Shown here piece after piece: positions 33,332 to 43,353 of a DNA stretch of 53,591 nt. Every line of letters starts with the position of its first letter. The first letter of the stretch is position 1. Below the pieces are notes generated by a model, which saw nothing but the letters and a program-made list of their open reading frames with translations, was not told where the DNA came from and ran no database searches. This DNA comes from JAIXWP01 sp046309775 (GTDB taxonomy: Bacteria; Bacteroidota; Bacteroidia; Flavobacteriales_D; Sanyastnellaceae), in NCBI GenBank assembly GCA_046309775.1, contig JBKCOM010000007.1, positions 1-53,591 on the forward strand. Direction: 5' to 3'. Both the position numbers and the translations under genes were made by a program.

Positions 33332-33436
33332 ATTCTAAATTAATGACTTAATGCCGCGGTAAAAGTAGTATAAACCAACAGCTTTGTGTAGTGATTTGAG
33401 TCACTGTGTATAACAAGACAACATGATAAATGTTCT

Positions 33437-33694
33437 TTATCCCTCTTGTTCTTCTAAACGAACAGCGACAACGGCCTTAATCTCGGGTACTGCCGCTCGG
33501 ATAGCGCCTTCCACTCCTGCTTTCATGGTCATCGTAGACATTGAACATGTCGTACAAGCGCCGTGGAGCTCTACTTTCGCAGTGAGATCCTCCGTTACTT
33601 CTACCAATGTTATTCCTCCGCCATCAGCCTCCAGGTAGGGGCGGATAGCATTCAATGAATCGTTGACTTTTTTAAATATTTCGTTATTCACCAT
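33437..33694 (-). CDS. NifU C-terminal domain Fe-S scaffold/carrier
   Basis: Small carrier of 85 residues related to Nfu/NifU-C. It has the IRPYLEADGGGITLVEV start and the C47-x2-C50 cluster pair in HGACTTCSMSTMTM, both typical of the family. Transfers [4Fe-4S] clusters to client proteins. It starts 3 nt after the mrp stop and is probably co-translated with it. Confidence 0.95.
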   Translation of the reverse strand: MVNNEIFKKVNDSLNAIRPYLEADGGGITLVEVTEDLTAKVELHGACTTCSMSTMTMKAGVEGAIRAAVPEIKAVVAVRLEEQEG

Positions 33695-33697
33695 AAT

Positions 33698-34798
33698 CTA
33701 GTTTGCTGAAGCGGGTTGAGCTGCCTTCTTTCTAAAAGGAAGCATTCTCAATTCGCGCTCGAAATTATTAAGGATTTCGTCTAAATGTTGAACAGCAAGC
33801 GTTCCTTCTTGCAAAATAGCTGGACGTCCCGCATCACCAGCCTCGCGAATGCTTTGAATTAGCGGCAAAGGACCGAGGAAAGGAACTTTTAATTCTTCTG
33901 CGAGATGTTTTACACCGTCTTTTCCAAAGAGGTAGTATTTATTCTCTGGCAATTCGGCGGGAGTGAACCACGCCATGTTTTCGATCATTCCAATAACAGG
34001 TATATCTATTCCTGAAATGTTGAACATTCCAACTCCCTTGCGTGCATCAGCTAGAGCCACCTCTTGTGGAGTGCTCACTACGACAGCGCCACTGAGGGGC
34101 AGCGCTTGGACGATGCTCAGATGTATATCTCCTGTGCCTGGAGGTAAATCCACTAGCATAAAATCTAACGCTCCCCAATGGGCGTCATTGATCATTTGAT
34201 TGAGGGCCTTATTAGCCATTGCACCCCGCCAAACGATTGCTTGATTTTGATCTGCGAAAAAGCCAATTGATAAGACTTTCACGCCGTATTGCTCTACAGG
34301 AATCAAAAGATTTCTGCCTTCGATTTCTTTTACTAATGGTTTTTCATGCACCACATCAAACATAGTAGGAGCTGAAGGGCCGTAGATGTCAGCATCAAGA
34401 AGCCCTACACTAAAGCCTCTTCTAGCAAGGCCAACGGCAAGATTTGATGCTACTGTAGATTTTCCAACGCCGCCTTTACCAGAAGCCACGGCGATGATGT
34501 GTTTCACCCCGGGAAGCACCTTACGCAATTCGCCCGAACGTTCATCACCGCTAATCGGCAACACTTCTACACTTACCTTAAACTCTTTGCCCAATACTCG
34601 ATGAATCGCAAACTCACACGCTTCTTTCATCCGCATCCTGCTGTGCATTGCGGGATTGCTCACCTTCACCTCTAACTCGATATTCTGACCTTCGGCCGAG
34701 ACGATTTTTACCAAATTCAACGCTACAATGTCCTTCTTCAAATCAGGCTCAATCACGTTGGATAAGGCTTCTAATATTGCTTGTTTTGATACTCCCAT
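33698..34798 (-). CDS. mrp: Mrp/NBP35 (ApbC) family P-loop ATPase, Fe-S cluster carrier
   Basis: Fe-S carrier ATPase of 366 residues from ATG 34798. A start at 34834 is rejected because it overlaps the promoter box. An N-terminal DUF59/MIP18 domain (about 5-75, EALSNVIEPDLKKDIVALNLV) is followed by the deviant Walker A GKGGVGKST, Switch I LLDADIYGPSAPTMF, and LPPGTGDIHLSI. The CxxC of many Mrp proteins is replaced by WFTPAELPENKYYLFG, so cluster binding must use other ligands; the same segment appears to me to be usual in Bacteroidota. Operon partner: nfu. Confidence 0.94.
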   Translation of the reverse strand: MGVSKQAILEALSNVIEPDLKKDIVALNLVKIVSAEGQNIELEVKVSNPAMHSRMRMKEACEFAIHRVLGKEFKVSVEVLPISGDERSGELRKVLPGVKHIIAVASGKGGVGKSTVASNLAVGLARRGFSVGLLDADIYGPSAPTMFDVVHEKPLVKEIEGRNLLIPVEQYGVKVLSIGFFADQNQAIVWRGAMANKALNQMINDAHWGALDFMLVDLPPGTGDIHLSIVQALPLSGAVVVSTPQEVALADARKGVGMFNISGIDIPVIGMIENMAWFTPAELPENKYYLFGKDGVKHLAEELKVPFLGPLPLIQSIREAGDAGRPAILQEGTLAVQHLDEILNNFERELRMLPFRKKAAQPASAN

Positions 34799-34831
34799 TT
34801 TATTCGGTGTCCTCTTAAACCACATAGTCGG

Positions 34832-34839
34832 CAAAGATA
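34832..34839 (-). promoter_or_regulatory. Putative -7 element of the mrp operon
   Basis: The minus strand reads TATCTTTG, an exact TAnnTTTG, ending 33 nt before ATG 34798. Confidence 0.5.
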
Positions 34840-34902
34840 AACACCAATAAGACAGATTGGTTCTTAAAGAAACCTAAGCAATCGCAGATTCTGCACTAGA
34901 AC

Positions 34903-37900
34903 TTATTTCACAATATTGATAAATCCTGACTTTTGTACAGGAGTGTCGGAAATGTAGGGTTTACCTTCAACGATGTAGGAATACGTATCAGCCATTTGAA
35001 ATTCTCCTTTGTACTGGCCATTCCAACCTTGGTTGATATCGCTCGTCTCAAATACCAGCTCTCCCCATCGATTGAATATTTTCCAAGAGATCAGTTTCTC
35101 TATTCCCCAACCCCGCACATAAACAAAGTCGTTGACACCATCGCCATTGGGCGAGAAAGCGTCGGGCAGCTCAATTGAAAACAAGGGCAAGACATCAAAA
35201 TCATAACGCCATACGACTTCGAAACACCCGAGTGAATCGGTTATTGTTAAGAAGTAAGTGGTATCTTGCAAGGGCTGCATCACAGCGTCGGGGCAGTCGG
35301 TGCATGAAATCCAGATATCCGGTTCCCACGCAAAATTATAGCCCGGGCCTAAATTGATGTCCGCTTCATAAGATTCTCCGATTATTAAAGTGGAATCTAC
35401 ATTGAATACATCGACAGGCTGGAAAACTTCGACAAATGATGTTGCTGTATTCACACAATCATTCGTATCGGTCACAGTCACTGTGTACGTAGTCGAAAGT
35501 TCAGGAAAGGCAATGGTAATAGCTTCATTTGGATTAGACAATGATTCTGGTGGCGACCAGGAATATGTCTCACCACCTGTAGCGATGAGTTCTAATGACT
35601 CTCCTAAACAAATCGAACCACCATTAGCGGTAGGATTAGGGAGTGGGTGAATAATCATATTTTTCTGAATCGTGTCAACACAACCTTCAGGAAGAGCGAC
35701 TACGGAGAGTGTCACGGTATAGTCACCAGGGGCAAAATTGACTGGCGGAGGATTGGCTCCGCTAAATGTTTGACCGTTGCCGAAATCCCACAACCATTGG
35801 TCGATATTGTTTGTACTTGCATTCGTAAAGACATCAGCAATACCAAAACAGTGAATGCTATCAGTGGGCGCAACTTCATCATTGCGCAAAAAGTCAGCCT
35901 CAGCATTGATGAAATTAACGGGCGATGTTGCAACTGCGGAACAAATGCTATCAGCGTTCCAAAGCACTAGGGAAATCACGGTTTGATTGGAAGGAGGATT
36001 AAAGCTAAAATCATATTGATGATTTATTTCCCACAAGGCACCATCTGAAGTACCGTCGCCATAATCCCATCCCCATGTAAGCACATCAGAAGTATCCTGC
36101 ACTTCAAGATTCACCAAGCCTCCTCTACAAATGGTGGCTGGGGCAACAGTGAACGAGCCAACAGGCCCTTCAACAGTGATATCTAAAGTAGCGGTATCCG
36201 AACAACCCGCTGAAGTAGTGGTCGTGAGCGTGATGGTGTAATCACCAGGTTGAGTATAATTGGTACCAATGACAGGGTTGCCCACAGTCGGTGAACCGTT
36301 TCCAAGATTCCATGTTCGTGAACCAAATGGATTGACAATGGATGTATCGGTGAATGTGATTTGCACGGGATAACATAATACTTCGCCCTCTAGAATCGAT
36401 GACGTGAAACCCGCTTCTGGTAATGCTTGCACGTTGGCAGCATTTGGCAAGGTAAATTGATTTGTACAACCGTTTGCATTGGTCACCGTCAAGGTACCGC
36501 TATATGAACCCGCTTGCGCGTAATTGATAATCGGGTTGTAAATATTGGATGTTGCTCCATTGGTGAATGTCCACGCAAATGAATTGCCTGATGAAGGCAA
36601 GATAGGATCATAGGTCACCGTGTTCCCTTCGCAGATGGTAGGCGATGTGGTGGCTATGAAATTTGCGTTGGGGATGTCAGGAGTAATTTGTGTGGTAGCA
36701 ACGGCGGAACAGCCTATTTCATCGAGAACTTGAAGAGAAATGGAAAATGGTTGTGGTGTATTTCCAATGAGTGTCCCGGATTGAAAAACATAAGTAGGGT
36801 TTGGTTCAGCCGAAGTTGAAAAGCCACTAAAATTCCATAGATAACTATCTACACCCAAGGTGGCGGAAGCGCTGGATGTAAAATCCACTTCCAATGGCAA
36901 ACAGAGGTCTTCAAAATCTGCTGAAATGGTCGCTTGGATTGAAAACACTTCCACGTGATGAGAAATGGTATCCTTGCATCCGTTGATATCTTCAATCGTC
37001 ATCAAAACGTCATAAGAACCTGCGCTATTGAAAGCATGAATATACTCACCTGCGCTCGCCTTTGGCGGAGTGTCATCGCCAAAATCCCAGAAAACGGTGT
37101 TGTGACAAGGAGGTGACTCTGTTTCATTTGCCGCGACATCGATACTTGAGAGTCCGTTGAAAACATAGGGCACTCCAGAGCAAAGAGAATCGAGAATATC
37201 AAAATTCGCTTGAAGATCTCTAGCACGAATAAAAAGACTATCGACATCCGGAGCGCAGCCATTGCCGCTGTTGAAAGTAGTGAGCACAGCCCAATAATCG
37301 CCGGAAGCTGCATAAGCATGTGCCTCTGCTACACTTGTAGAATTGCTCAATATTGCACCGTCTCCAAAGTCCCAAGTCCATGCTGTTGCGTCCTGAACGT
37401 TTGCCTCAAAAGGATACACGAGTGGTGTCTCACAATTACAGAAATGCCTCAACTTCCCTATTGGGCCGAGAACATTGATGGTTTGGGTGACGGTAGAATA
37501 ACATCCGCGATAGCCTCCAGTCATCGTAATCGTAGTAGGACCAGTGACGTCGTCGAAAAATACCGTAGCATTGGGCTCATTCTGGCAGGTGATTAAAGTG
37601 TTATTGTCACCACTATAATTCCACGTATCTAAATTAGAAGTTGCTGGAGAGGTGTCTAATATTTCTAATGACTCTCCTCGGCAAACTTCTGTTGCGGAAA
37701 GGGAAAATGAAATCACCGGTTCGATACCCACCGAAATAGTGTGCAACCATGAAGTATCGCGGCACCCGCCCTCTGTAACTACAACCAAGAATGGATTATA
37801 AATACCCTCCGCAGCATAGGTATGAGATACAGATTCATCATTGTTTGTAGTAAAGTTTGGAGAGCCATCACCGAAATGGTAAATCCATTGCACAATATCT

Positions 37901-39318
37901 GGACCTTGAGTGGTGCTTGAATCCGAAAAAATCACATTCAACGGAGCGCATCCTTCCACCACATCGGGATAAAACAAAGCGTTGGGTTTAAAAAGAAATA
38001 GTGTATCCAACGTCTGAGCCGTACAACCCTCAGTGGTCACGATACTCAATTGTAAAACGGCATCATCAATTACTTCGTTGATGGTATATTCCAATTCGGG
38101 ATAAATAATTTCCTGTGTCAATGGAGTGCCTGTTTCTTGAGTACCATCTGGCAATGTCCAAGTATAATCGGATACAGGGGCGCTTGCGATAGGGTTTACA
38201 ACCAAGTTGAATGGAAACTGACAAATAGTATCGTTAGAAATATTAATATCTACTGTTGGAATCTGCACAGTAATCGTAATTGTGGTATCGGCCGTACATG
38301 TACCACTCGACACGGTGAGTGTCACATCATAATTACCCGCAGCGGCGTAGGTATGTTCCAACGAACTTCCACTCGTCCCGTCACCATAGTTGATTACAGG
38401 GTTACTGCCTGTTGAATTATTGACGAAAATAACATCCGAGCAAACGATTCCATTTTCACCTCCGAGCGCGCTTATATCAGCCACGGGAGCAGTGACGCTC
38501 ACCACTTGTGTAACGGTGCGCGGACAATCATTGTCGTCGGTGACAGTGAGCGCCACATTATACACTCCCGCCGTAGTGTAGGTGACAGCAGGCGGGTTAG
38601 CAGATGTAGAATTAGGACCAACTCCAAAATTCCAACTATAAGTCAGGGCATCACCAAGAGGTGAATTAGAAGTCGCATTTGAAGAAAAAGTAACCACTAA
38701 AGGCGGATCACATGAAGTGGGTGGAGTCGGATTTGTAGAAATAGAAACAGATGGCGGATCAGAAATGGCTACGAGATTATTTTGCGTTAAAGAGCCTACG
38801 CAGCCATTTGCATCAGTGACAATCAATCCCACATTGAATTGACCAGCCACGTTGTATTGATATGAAGGATTTCCAGTATTGATCGAATTAATACCACCAT
38901 CGCCAAAAGACCATTGCAAGGTGGTGATTGCTGCGCCACCTCCACCTGTAGATGTATCGTCAAAATTCACAATCGTTCCGGCACACCCTCCATCAATGCC
39001 ATCTACAACGAATGACACAATAGGTTCTGCAAAAACAGTAATCGTTATATTATTCGTAACTGGCGCACCATTAACGGTTGCAGTAAAGACCACATTATAA
39101 ACTCCAGGAAGGGCGAAAGTGTGTGAAGGATTGGGAAGATTAGAACTCGCAGCATCTCCAAAGTCCCAATTAATTCCAGAGGCTCCCGTATATGAGTTAC
39201 TAAATTGAACATTGGTCAAAGGAGCACATCCACTCGTGACGTTTGCAGATATTTGAGACCAAGTCTCATTGCAAATCATCAAAAGCAGAAGAAACAAAAA
39301 ACTTATTTTTATTTTCAA
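34903..39318 (-). CDS. Giant PKD-repeat surface protein with T9SS type B sorting domain
   Basis: Secreted protein of 1471 residues. The signal peptide (residues 1-21, ending ETWS) is reached only by using TTG 39318, since the first ATG lies inside it. About a dozen PKD-like Ig domains follow, each with a W-x-F-G-D-G-type core (for example INWDFGD, WTWDFGDG, VFWDFGDD, WGWDYGDG). The C-terminal 90 residues are the CHU_C/gliding-motility type B domain (AFSPNGDGVNDF, IFNRWGELVFE, GWNGQYKG, GFINIVK). Type B domains usually need a PorP/SprF partner, and one is encoded 0.9 kb away. Adhesin or filament function is inferred. Such a long gene may be partly recombinogenic because repeats are similar. 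Confidence 0.93.
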   Translation of the reverse strand: MKIKISFLFLLLLMICNETWSQISANVTSGCAPLTNVQFSNSYTGASGINWDFGDAASSNLPNPSHTFALPGVYNVVFTATVNGAPVTNNITITVFAEPIVSFVVDGIDGGCAGTIVNFDDTSTGGGGAAITTLQWSFGDGGINSINTGNPSYQYNVAGQFNVGLIVTDANGCVGSLTQNNLVAISDPPSVSISTNPTPPTSCDPPLVVTFSSNATSNSPLGDALTYSWNFGVGPNSTSANPPAVTYTTAGVYNVALTVTDDNDCPRTVTQVVSVTAPVADISALGGENGIVCSDVIFVNNSTGSNPVINYGDGTSGSSLEHTYAAAGNYDVTLTVSSGTCTADTTITITVQIPTVDINISNDTICQFPFNLVVNPIASAPVSDYTWTLPDGTQETGTPLTQEIIYPELEYTINEVIDDAVLQLSIVTTEGCTAQTLDTLFLFKPNALFYPDVVEGCAPLNVIFSDSSTTQGPDIVQWIYHFGDGSPNFTTNNDESVSHTYAAEGIYNPFLVVVTEGGCRDTSWLHTISVGIEPVISFSLSATEVCRGESLEILDTSPATSNLDTWNYSGDNNTLITCQNEPNATVFFDDVTGPTTITMTGGYRGCYSTVTQTINVLGPIGKLRHFCNCETPLVYPFEANVQDATAWTWDFGDGAILSNSTSVAEAHAYAASGDYWAVLTTFNSGNGCAPDVDSLFIRARDLQANFDILDSLCSGVPYVFNGLSSIDVAANETESPPCHNTVFWDFGDDTPPKASAGEYIHAFNSAGSYDVLMTIEDINGCKDTISHHVEVFSIQATISADFEDLCLPLEVDFTSSASATLGVDSYLWNFSGFSTSAEPNPTYVFQSGTLIGNTPQPFSISLQVLDEIGCSAVATTQITPDIPNANFIATTSPTICEGNTVTYDPILPSSGNSFAWTFTNGATSNIYNPIINYAQAGSYSGTLTVTNANGCTNQFTLPNAANVQALPEAGFTSSILEGEVLCYPVQITFTDTSIVNPFGSRTWNLGNGSPTVGNPVIGTNYTQPGDYTITLTTTTSAGCSDTATLDITVEGPVGSFTVAPATICRGGLVNLEVQDTSDVLTWGWDYGDGTSDGALWEINHQYDFSFNPPSNQTVISLVLWNADSICSAVATSPVNFINAEADFLRNDEVAPTDSIHCFGIADVFTNASTNNIDQWLWDFGNGQTFSGANPPPVNFAPGDYTVTLSVVALPEGCVDTIQKNMIIHPLPNPTANGGSICLGESLELIATGGETYSWSPPESLSNPNEAITIAFPELSTTYTVTVTDTNDCVNTATSFVEVFQPVDVFNVDSTLIIGESYEADINLGPGYNFAWEPDIWISCTDCPDAVMQPLQDTTYFLTITDSLGCFEVVWRYDFDVLPLFSIELPDAFSPNGDGVNDFVYVRGWGIEKLISWKIFNRWGELVFETSDINQGWNGQYKGEFQMADTYSYIVEGKPYISDTPVQKSGFINIVK

Positions 39319-39387
39319 AGTTTTTGGATTAGAATTGTGGGTGAAAATAAATAATATTGCCTTAACTACAAAACAATATTCGGAACA

Positions 39388-40260
39388 TTGAAATTAAAAA
39401 AGAGACAACTCTATCTGACGCTACTCATCTCATTATTTGTCTTCAATCTCCACGCACAAAGTAAGAAGCAGCGCTGTGGAACCACAATTGAACCGCAGAT
39501 AATGGGCATGCAAAAGTCGCGTCAACAGTCTGCAGATGGAGAGTGTACTACCATTAACAAAATAGATAAGACCTTTCAAATAAGCCTTTGGATCGCAGTG
39601 AATGCACAAGGTGCGACCAATATTTCTGACGCAGACATCGACGGAGCGCTGACTAGACTTAATAACGACTTCGCTCCTTCGGGAATGAAGTTTCAATATT
39701 GCAAGATTGAGAATATGGAGAATGATCGTTGGGATAGTCTCACTGTTTTCCCAACGTACAATGAAGAATTGCAAATGCGCGCACTGCACTATGAGCCGAA
39801 TACTATCAATATATATTTGGTAGACACGATTGGAAAACCTGAAATTACACCGGGCGGATATGCATATTTCCCTGGTGGACCTGATGTGATTGTTTGTGTT
39901 AAGAGCAGCTACAATGAAGATTCACCAGTGCTTTCGCATGAGATGGGACACTTCTTTGGGTTGTATCACACTTTTGAAACCGAATTTGGTCAAGAGCTCG
40001 TGGACGGCAGCAATTGTGAAACCACTGGCGATTTTGTTTGTGATACACGTGCCGATCCAGATCCAGATGGCAATGCAGATGAAGACGATCAGTGCAATTA
40101 TACAGGAACGTTGCAGCAAGATGCGAATGGAGATTGGTACCTCCCCCCTACCGACAATATCATGAGTTATTATCCAAGCGAATGTGTATGTCGTTTTACT
40201 CCTCAACAATACAATCGCATGATCGATCAGTATCTTAACTTTAGAAACTATCTCTGGTGA
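39388..40260 (+). CDS. Secreted pappalysin-type (M43) zinc metalloprotease
   Basis: Protease of 290 residues. The zinc site HEMGHFFGLYH gives ligands H184, H188 and H194 with catalytic E185; the Met-turn is NIMSYYP (M259); cysteines in NCETTGDFVCDT and CVCRFTPQQ match the disulfide pattern of cytophagalysin-like M43 enzymes. A signal peptide (residues 1-24, ending NLHAQ) needs a TTG start at 39388; the first internal ATGs would remove it. It lacks a T9SS sorting domain, so it stays periplasmic or uses another signal. It overlaps the PorP/SprF gene by 4 nt. Confidence 0.9.
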   Translation: MKLKKRQLYLTLLISLFVFNLHAQSKKQRCGTTIEPQIMGMQKSRQQSADGECTTINKIDKTFQISLWIAVNAQGATNISDADIDGALTRLNNDFAPSGMKFQYCKIENMENDRWDSLTVFPTYNEELQMRALHYEPNTINIYLVDTIGKPEITPGGYAYFPGGPDVIVCVKSSYNEDSPVLSHEMGHFFGLYHTFETEFGQELVDGSNCETTGDFVCDTRADPDPDGNADEDDQCNYTGTLQQDANGDWYLPPTDNIMSYYPSECVCRFTPQQYNRMIDQYLNFRNYLW

Positions 40261-41270
40261 GATTATATAAGAAAATACTCATTGTCGCTCTTGCGTTGTC
40301 AAGCCTAAGCTCGTTGGCTCAAGATATACATTTCACAATGTTCAACTTGAGTCCGCTATCGCTCAACCCTGCTAATACAGGATTGATGAATGCAGATTTT
40401 AGAATTGCCAATAGTTTTCGTTCTCAATGGCGTCCAATTGGGGATCCGGTAAATACCGTGGCCGCTTCTTATGACCAACAATTATATTCTCTGCCCAATA
40501 ATATTTCCGGTGGTTTGATTTTTATAAACGATCAAGCAGGCGGAATTGATTTGGTGGAAAATAAACTCATGGGAAGTTTGGGAATTAAAAGATTTGGAAG
40601 AAAAGCAACGCTAAGCGGTGGGGTTCAAATAGGATTGGCTTCAAAAGTTTTTCGCAGTGAATTCGCCACATATCCGCAACAATACAGCAGGGAGTTGGGC
40701 ACATTTGATCCCGATCTTCCCAGTGGCGAAGAGGGTATGCGATTGAGCACGCTATATCTCGACGTCAATATTGGAGGTATCGTTCAATTTAAAACTAGAA
40801 AAGGTCCTTTAACCATTGGCGGAGCTATCTTTCACGTCAATGCACCTGACGAATCATTTTATAAAACAGGTGATCGTTTATTACCGCGACTAGTAAGTCA
40901 TGCCGAATACGATTTATCACTTACCGAAAAAATATTCATTCGTCCTGCGTTCATTTGGATGACATTGCAGAAAGCTCAAGAGCTCGTAGTCGGCTCTGCA
41001 GTAGGCGTTCGCACGAAGGGAAATAGTTTGAACGTTACAGGATTATTTGCAGGAATGAATGTACGCACTGGTGTTAATAGAAATGGAGATGCATTTGCAC
41101 CGTATGCTGGAATCGATTTTAAGCATTTTAAGGTTGGTGTTGTTTACGACATCACTTATTCTGATTTGCAGATAGCAACCGATCGCCGCGGCGCGATTGA
41201 ATTTGCCGTGATATATACCTCCCCTTACTCAGCCGCAACGAAAGTCACCATTCCCTGTGAGAGATATTGA
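40257..41270 (+). CDS. PorP/SprF-family type IX secretion-associated outer-membrane protein
   Basis: Outer-membrane protein of 337 residues with a signal peptide (ending SSLAQ). It shows the family signature SPLSLNPANTGLMN followed by RIANSFRSQWRPIG, and ends in GAIEFAVIYTSP. Such proteins accompany type B CTD proteins and are needed for their secretion or attachment (SprF for SprB in Flavobacterium). Start is GTG overlapping the protease stop (GTGA). The next gene, an OmpA-family protein, begins after one base, consistent with a SprF/SprE-like surface assembly. Its likely client is the divergent PKD protein. Confidence 0.93.
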   Translation: MRLYKKILIVALALSSLSSLAQDIHFTMFNLSPLSLNPANTGLMNADFRIANSFRSQWRPIGDPVNTVAASYDQQLYSLPNNISGGLIFINDQAGGIDLVENKLMGSLGIKRFGRKATLSGGVQIGLASKVFRSEFATYPQQYSRELGTFDPDLPSGEEGMRLSTLYLDVNIGGIVQFKTRKGPLTIGGAIFHVNAPDESFYKTGDRLLPRLVSHAEYDLSLTEKIFIRPAFIWMTLQKAQELVVGSAVGVRTKGNSLNVTGLFAGMNVRTGVNRNGDAFAPYAGIDFKHFKVGVVYDITYSDLQIATDRRGAIEFAVIYTSPYSAATKVTIPCERY

Positions 41271-41271
41271 T

Positions 41272-43353
41272 ATGAATAGATTTTTCATCGCCCTCGTATT
41301 CGTTTTGCTCTCGCTACCGCATGATTCCTTTGCGCAGACGGAAGATCTTTCGCGGATGAAATCCACGACGCTTAAAAACTTTGCAAAGAATGCGGAGCGT
41401 ATGTCGGATACATACACTGCCATTCGTTTTTATACCGCTTACATTCAAAAAAGAAAGGAAGATTGGGCTACCATATACCATCTCGCTGAATTAGAGGAAA
41501 GCACTCGCAACTATGCAAAGGCACGAGAATATTATACGCGAGCTTATGAAGGAAAACCAGATGATTATGTTGCCGCTTTATACCACAAAGCGCGGATGAC
41601 TAAAATGCTCGGTGATTACTACAATGCACGCCAAGAATTTCAAAAATTCTTATCGCTTTCAAAAACACAAGTAGACCGCGATATGCGAAAAGAAGCAACC
41701 GCTGAGCTCGCTGGCTGCGACACGGCTGCAATGTTGATGACTGAGCCATTGCCTGTTGTAGTGAAAAATATGGGGGCATCAGTGAACCAACCTCACATAG
41801 AGTTTTCTCCTATTCCCGTTACTCCAGACGATATCATTTTTGGTTCGCTCGATGAAAAAGAACTTAAATACTACGAACTCGACGAGGCTAAACCAAGAAG
41901 AAAATTATATGTCGCAGAGCGCAAAGGCGAAAACTGGGAGCGTCGTGGAGAACTCGATGGCCCATTCAACAGCGAGGAAATGCACACCGTTGGCGGAGTG
42001 TATTCTCCAGACGGCAATCGCTTTTATTTTACCCGTTGCAAAGAAGATTGGAAACTCACCGTCTACTGCGAAATATGGATGAGCAAGCTCACTGGCGAAA
42101 AATGGCGTGAACCTGTGAAACTCGAAGGTGAAATAAACCTCGAAGGGTATTCTTCCTCCCAACCTACCATCGGTGTAGATTCTAAAACCGGCAAAGACAT
42201 AATCTATTTTGTTTCGGATAGACCGGGCGGGGCTGGTGGAGATGATATTTGGTACTTTACCTATGATAGAACTAAAGATTCTCATAGCAGTCCGCGTAGT
42301 GTAGGCAGAACAATCAACACCACTCGCGACGAGATGAGCCCATTCTTTTTTGATAAAGAAAAAAAATTATACTACAGTACTCAAGGCCGCTCTGGACTTG
42401 GAGGTTTCGACATATTCGTAACAAGAGGTGAAATGAAAAAATGGTTGTCACCTGTTAATGTCGGGTATCCCATCAATTCTAATGCTGATGATATTTACTA
42501 TGTAGTTTCTGAAAGCGGCAACTCAGGTTTTCTTGTCTCTAATAGAAAAGGCGGACAGCAAATCCTTCATGAAACATGTTGCGATGATATCTATGAATGG
42601 TATAAAACAAATCCAGTCGATATAAAACTTGAGGTATCAGCGGTGCAGACGGACTACACCAGATATCTTTCAGGAGAAGCTGACAATCTGCCAGCGGGAA
42701 GTGCCACTAGCAACAATATGCTTGAAAAAGTAACTGCTGATATTTTCATTATTGAAAATGGTGTTGAAGTACTATTGAAAAGTGTTGAAACAGATCAATT
42801 CGGTAAAATCGCCGGAGATCTCGAACCTGACAAAGAGTATCGGATTGAACTACGCAAAGACGGATATTTAAACAATGACATATTTGTGAATACCACAGGA
42901 ATGTCCGGTTCTCAGCGAATTTCAAAATTTGTTGGTCTTACGCAAAACACCACCGAGCAACTCATAATAAATAATATTGAGTATGATTTTAATTCTCCGA
43001 ATCTCACTGAAAATGCGAAGAAAGAATTAGACAATGCTCTAATAAAAGTGTTGCAAGAAAACCCAACGATTCAAATTGAAATTGGTTCGCACACCGACAG
43101 CAAAGGCACCGCTGAGTACAATAAAACGCTTTCACAACAACGTGCAGAAAGCGTTGTAAAATACCTAACATCAAAAGGCATTGATCCCAAGCGACTCAAA
43201 GCAAAGGGCTATGGAGAGAGCAATCCAATCGCTCCAAATGAAAATTCTGATGGAAGTGATAACGAAGCGGGAAGACAAAAAAATCGTAGAACTGAGTTTA
43301 AAATTATCGGCAAGATTGAGCCAAAGAAAGTAGAAGTCACAGAAGTAGATTGA
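41272..43353 (+). CDS. OmpA-family peptidoglycan-anchored protein with TPR and PD40-like propeller repeats
   Basis: Protein of 693 residues from ATG 41272. A GTG at 41257 would overlap the PorP gene by 14 nt. The signal peptide ends DSFAQ, then come TPR-like helices (about 35-130), a PD40/WD40-like propeller (about 180-440: GGVYSPDGNRFYFTR, IIYFVSDRPGGAGGDDIWYF, LYYSTQGRSGLGGFDIF), a small carboxypeptidase-regulatory-like fold, and a C-terminal OmpA domain (NNIEYDFNSPNLTENAKKE; GSHTDSKGTAEYN; GYGESNPI) that binds peptidoglycan. This architecture is standard next to PorP/SprF genes. The stop codon abuts, with no gap, that of the convergent glycosyltransferase-like gene. Confidence 0.93.
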   Translation: MNRFFIALVFVLLSLPHDSFAQTEDLSRMKSTTLKNFAKNAERMSDTYTAIRFYTAYIQKRKEDWATIYHLAELEESTRNYAKAREYYTRAYEGKPDDYVAALYHKARMTKMLGDYYNARQEFQKFLSLSKTQVDRDMRKEATAELAGCDTAAMLMTEPLPVVVKNMGASVNQPHIEFSPIPVTPDDIIFGSLDEKELKYYELDEAKPRRKLYVAERKGENWERRGELDGPFNSEEMHTVGGVYSPDGNRFYFTRCKEDWKLTVYCEIWMSKLTGEKWREPVKLEGEINLEGYSSSQPTIGVDSKTGKDIIYFVSDRPGGAGGDDIWYFTYDRTKDSHSSPRSVGRTINTTRDEMSPFFFDKEKKLYYSTQGRSGLGGFDIFVTRGEMKKWLSPVNVGYPINSNADDIYYVVSESGNSGFLVSNRKGGQQILHETCCDDIYEWYKTNPVDIKLEVSAVQTDYTRYLSGEADNLPAGSATSNNMLEKVTADIFIIENGVEVLLKSVETDQFGKIAGDLEPDKEYRIELRKDGYLNNDIFVNTTGMSGSQRISKFVGLTQNTTEQLIINNIEYDFNSPNLTENAKKELDNALIKVLQENPTIQIEIGSHTDSKGTAEYNKTLSQQRAESVVKYLTSKGIDPKRLKAKGYGESNPIAPNENSDGSDNEAGRQKNRRTEFKIIGKIEPKKVEVTEVD

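Noticed and set aside
33390..33405. AGTGA/TCACT inverted repeat between the NifU and reductase genes
   Set aside because: Only a 5-bp stem, too short to distinguish from chance and without a T-run.
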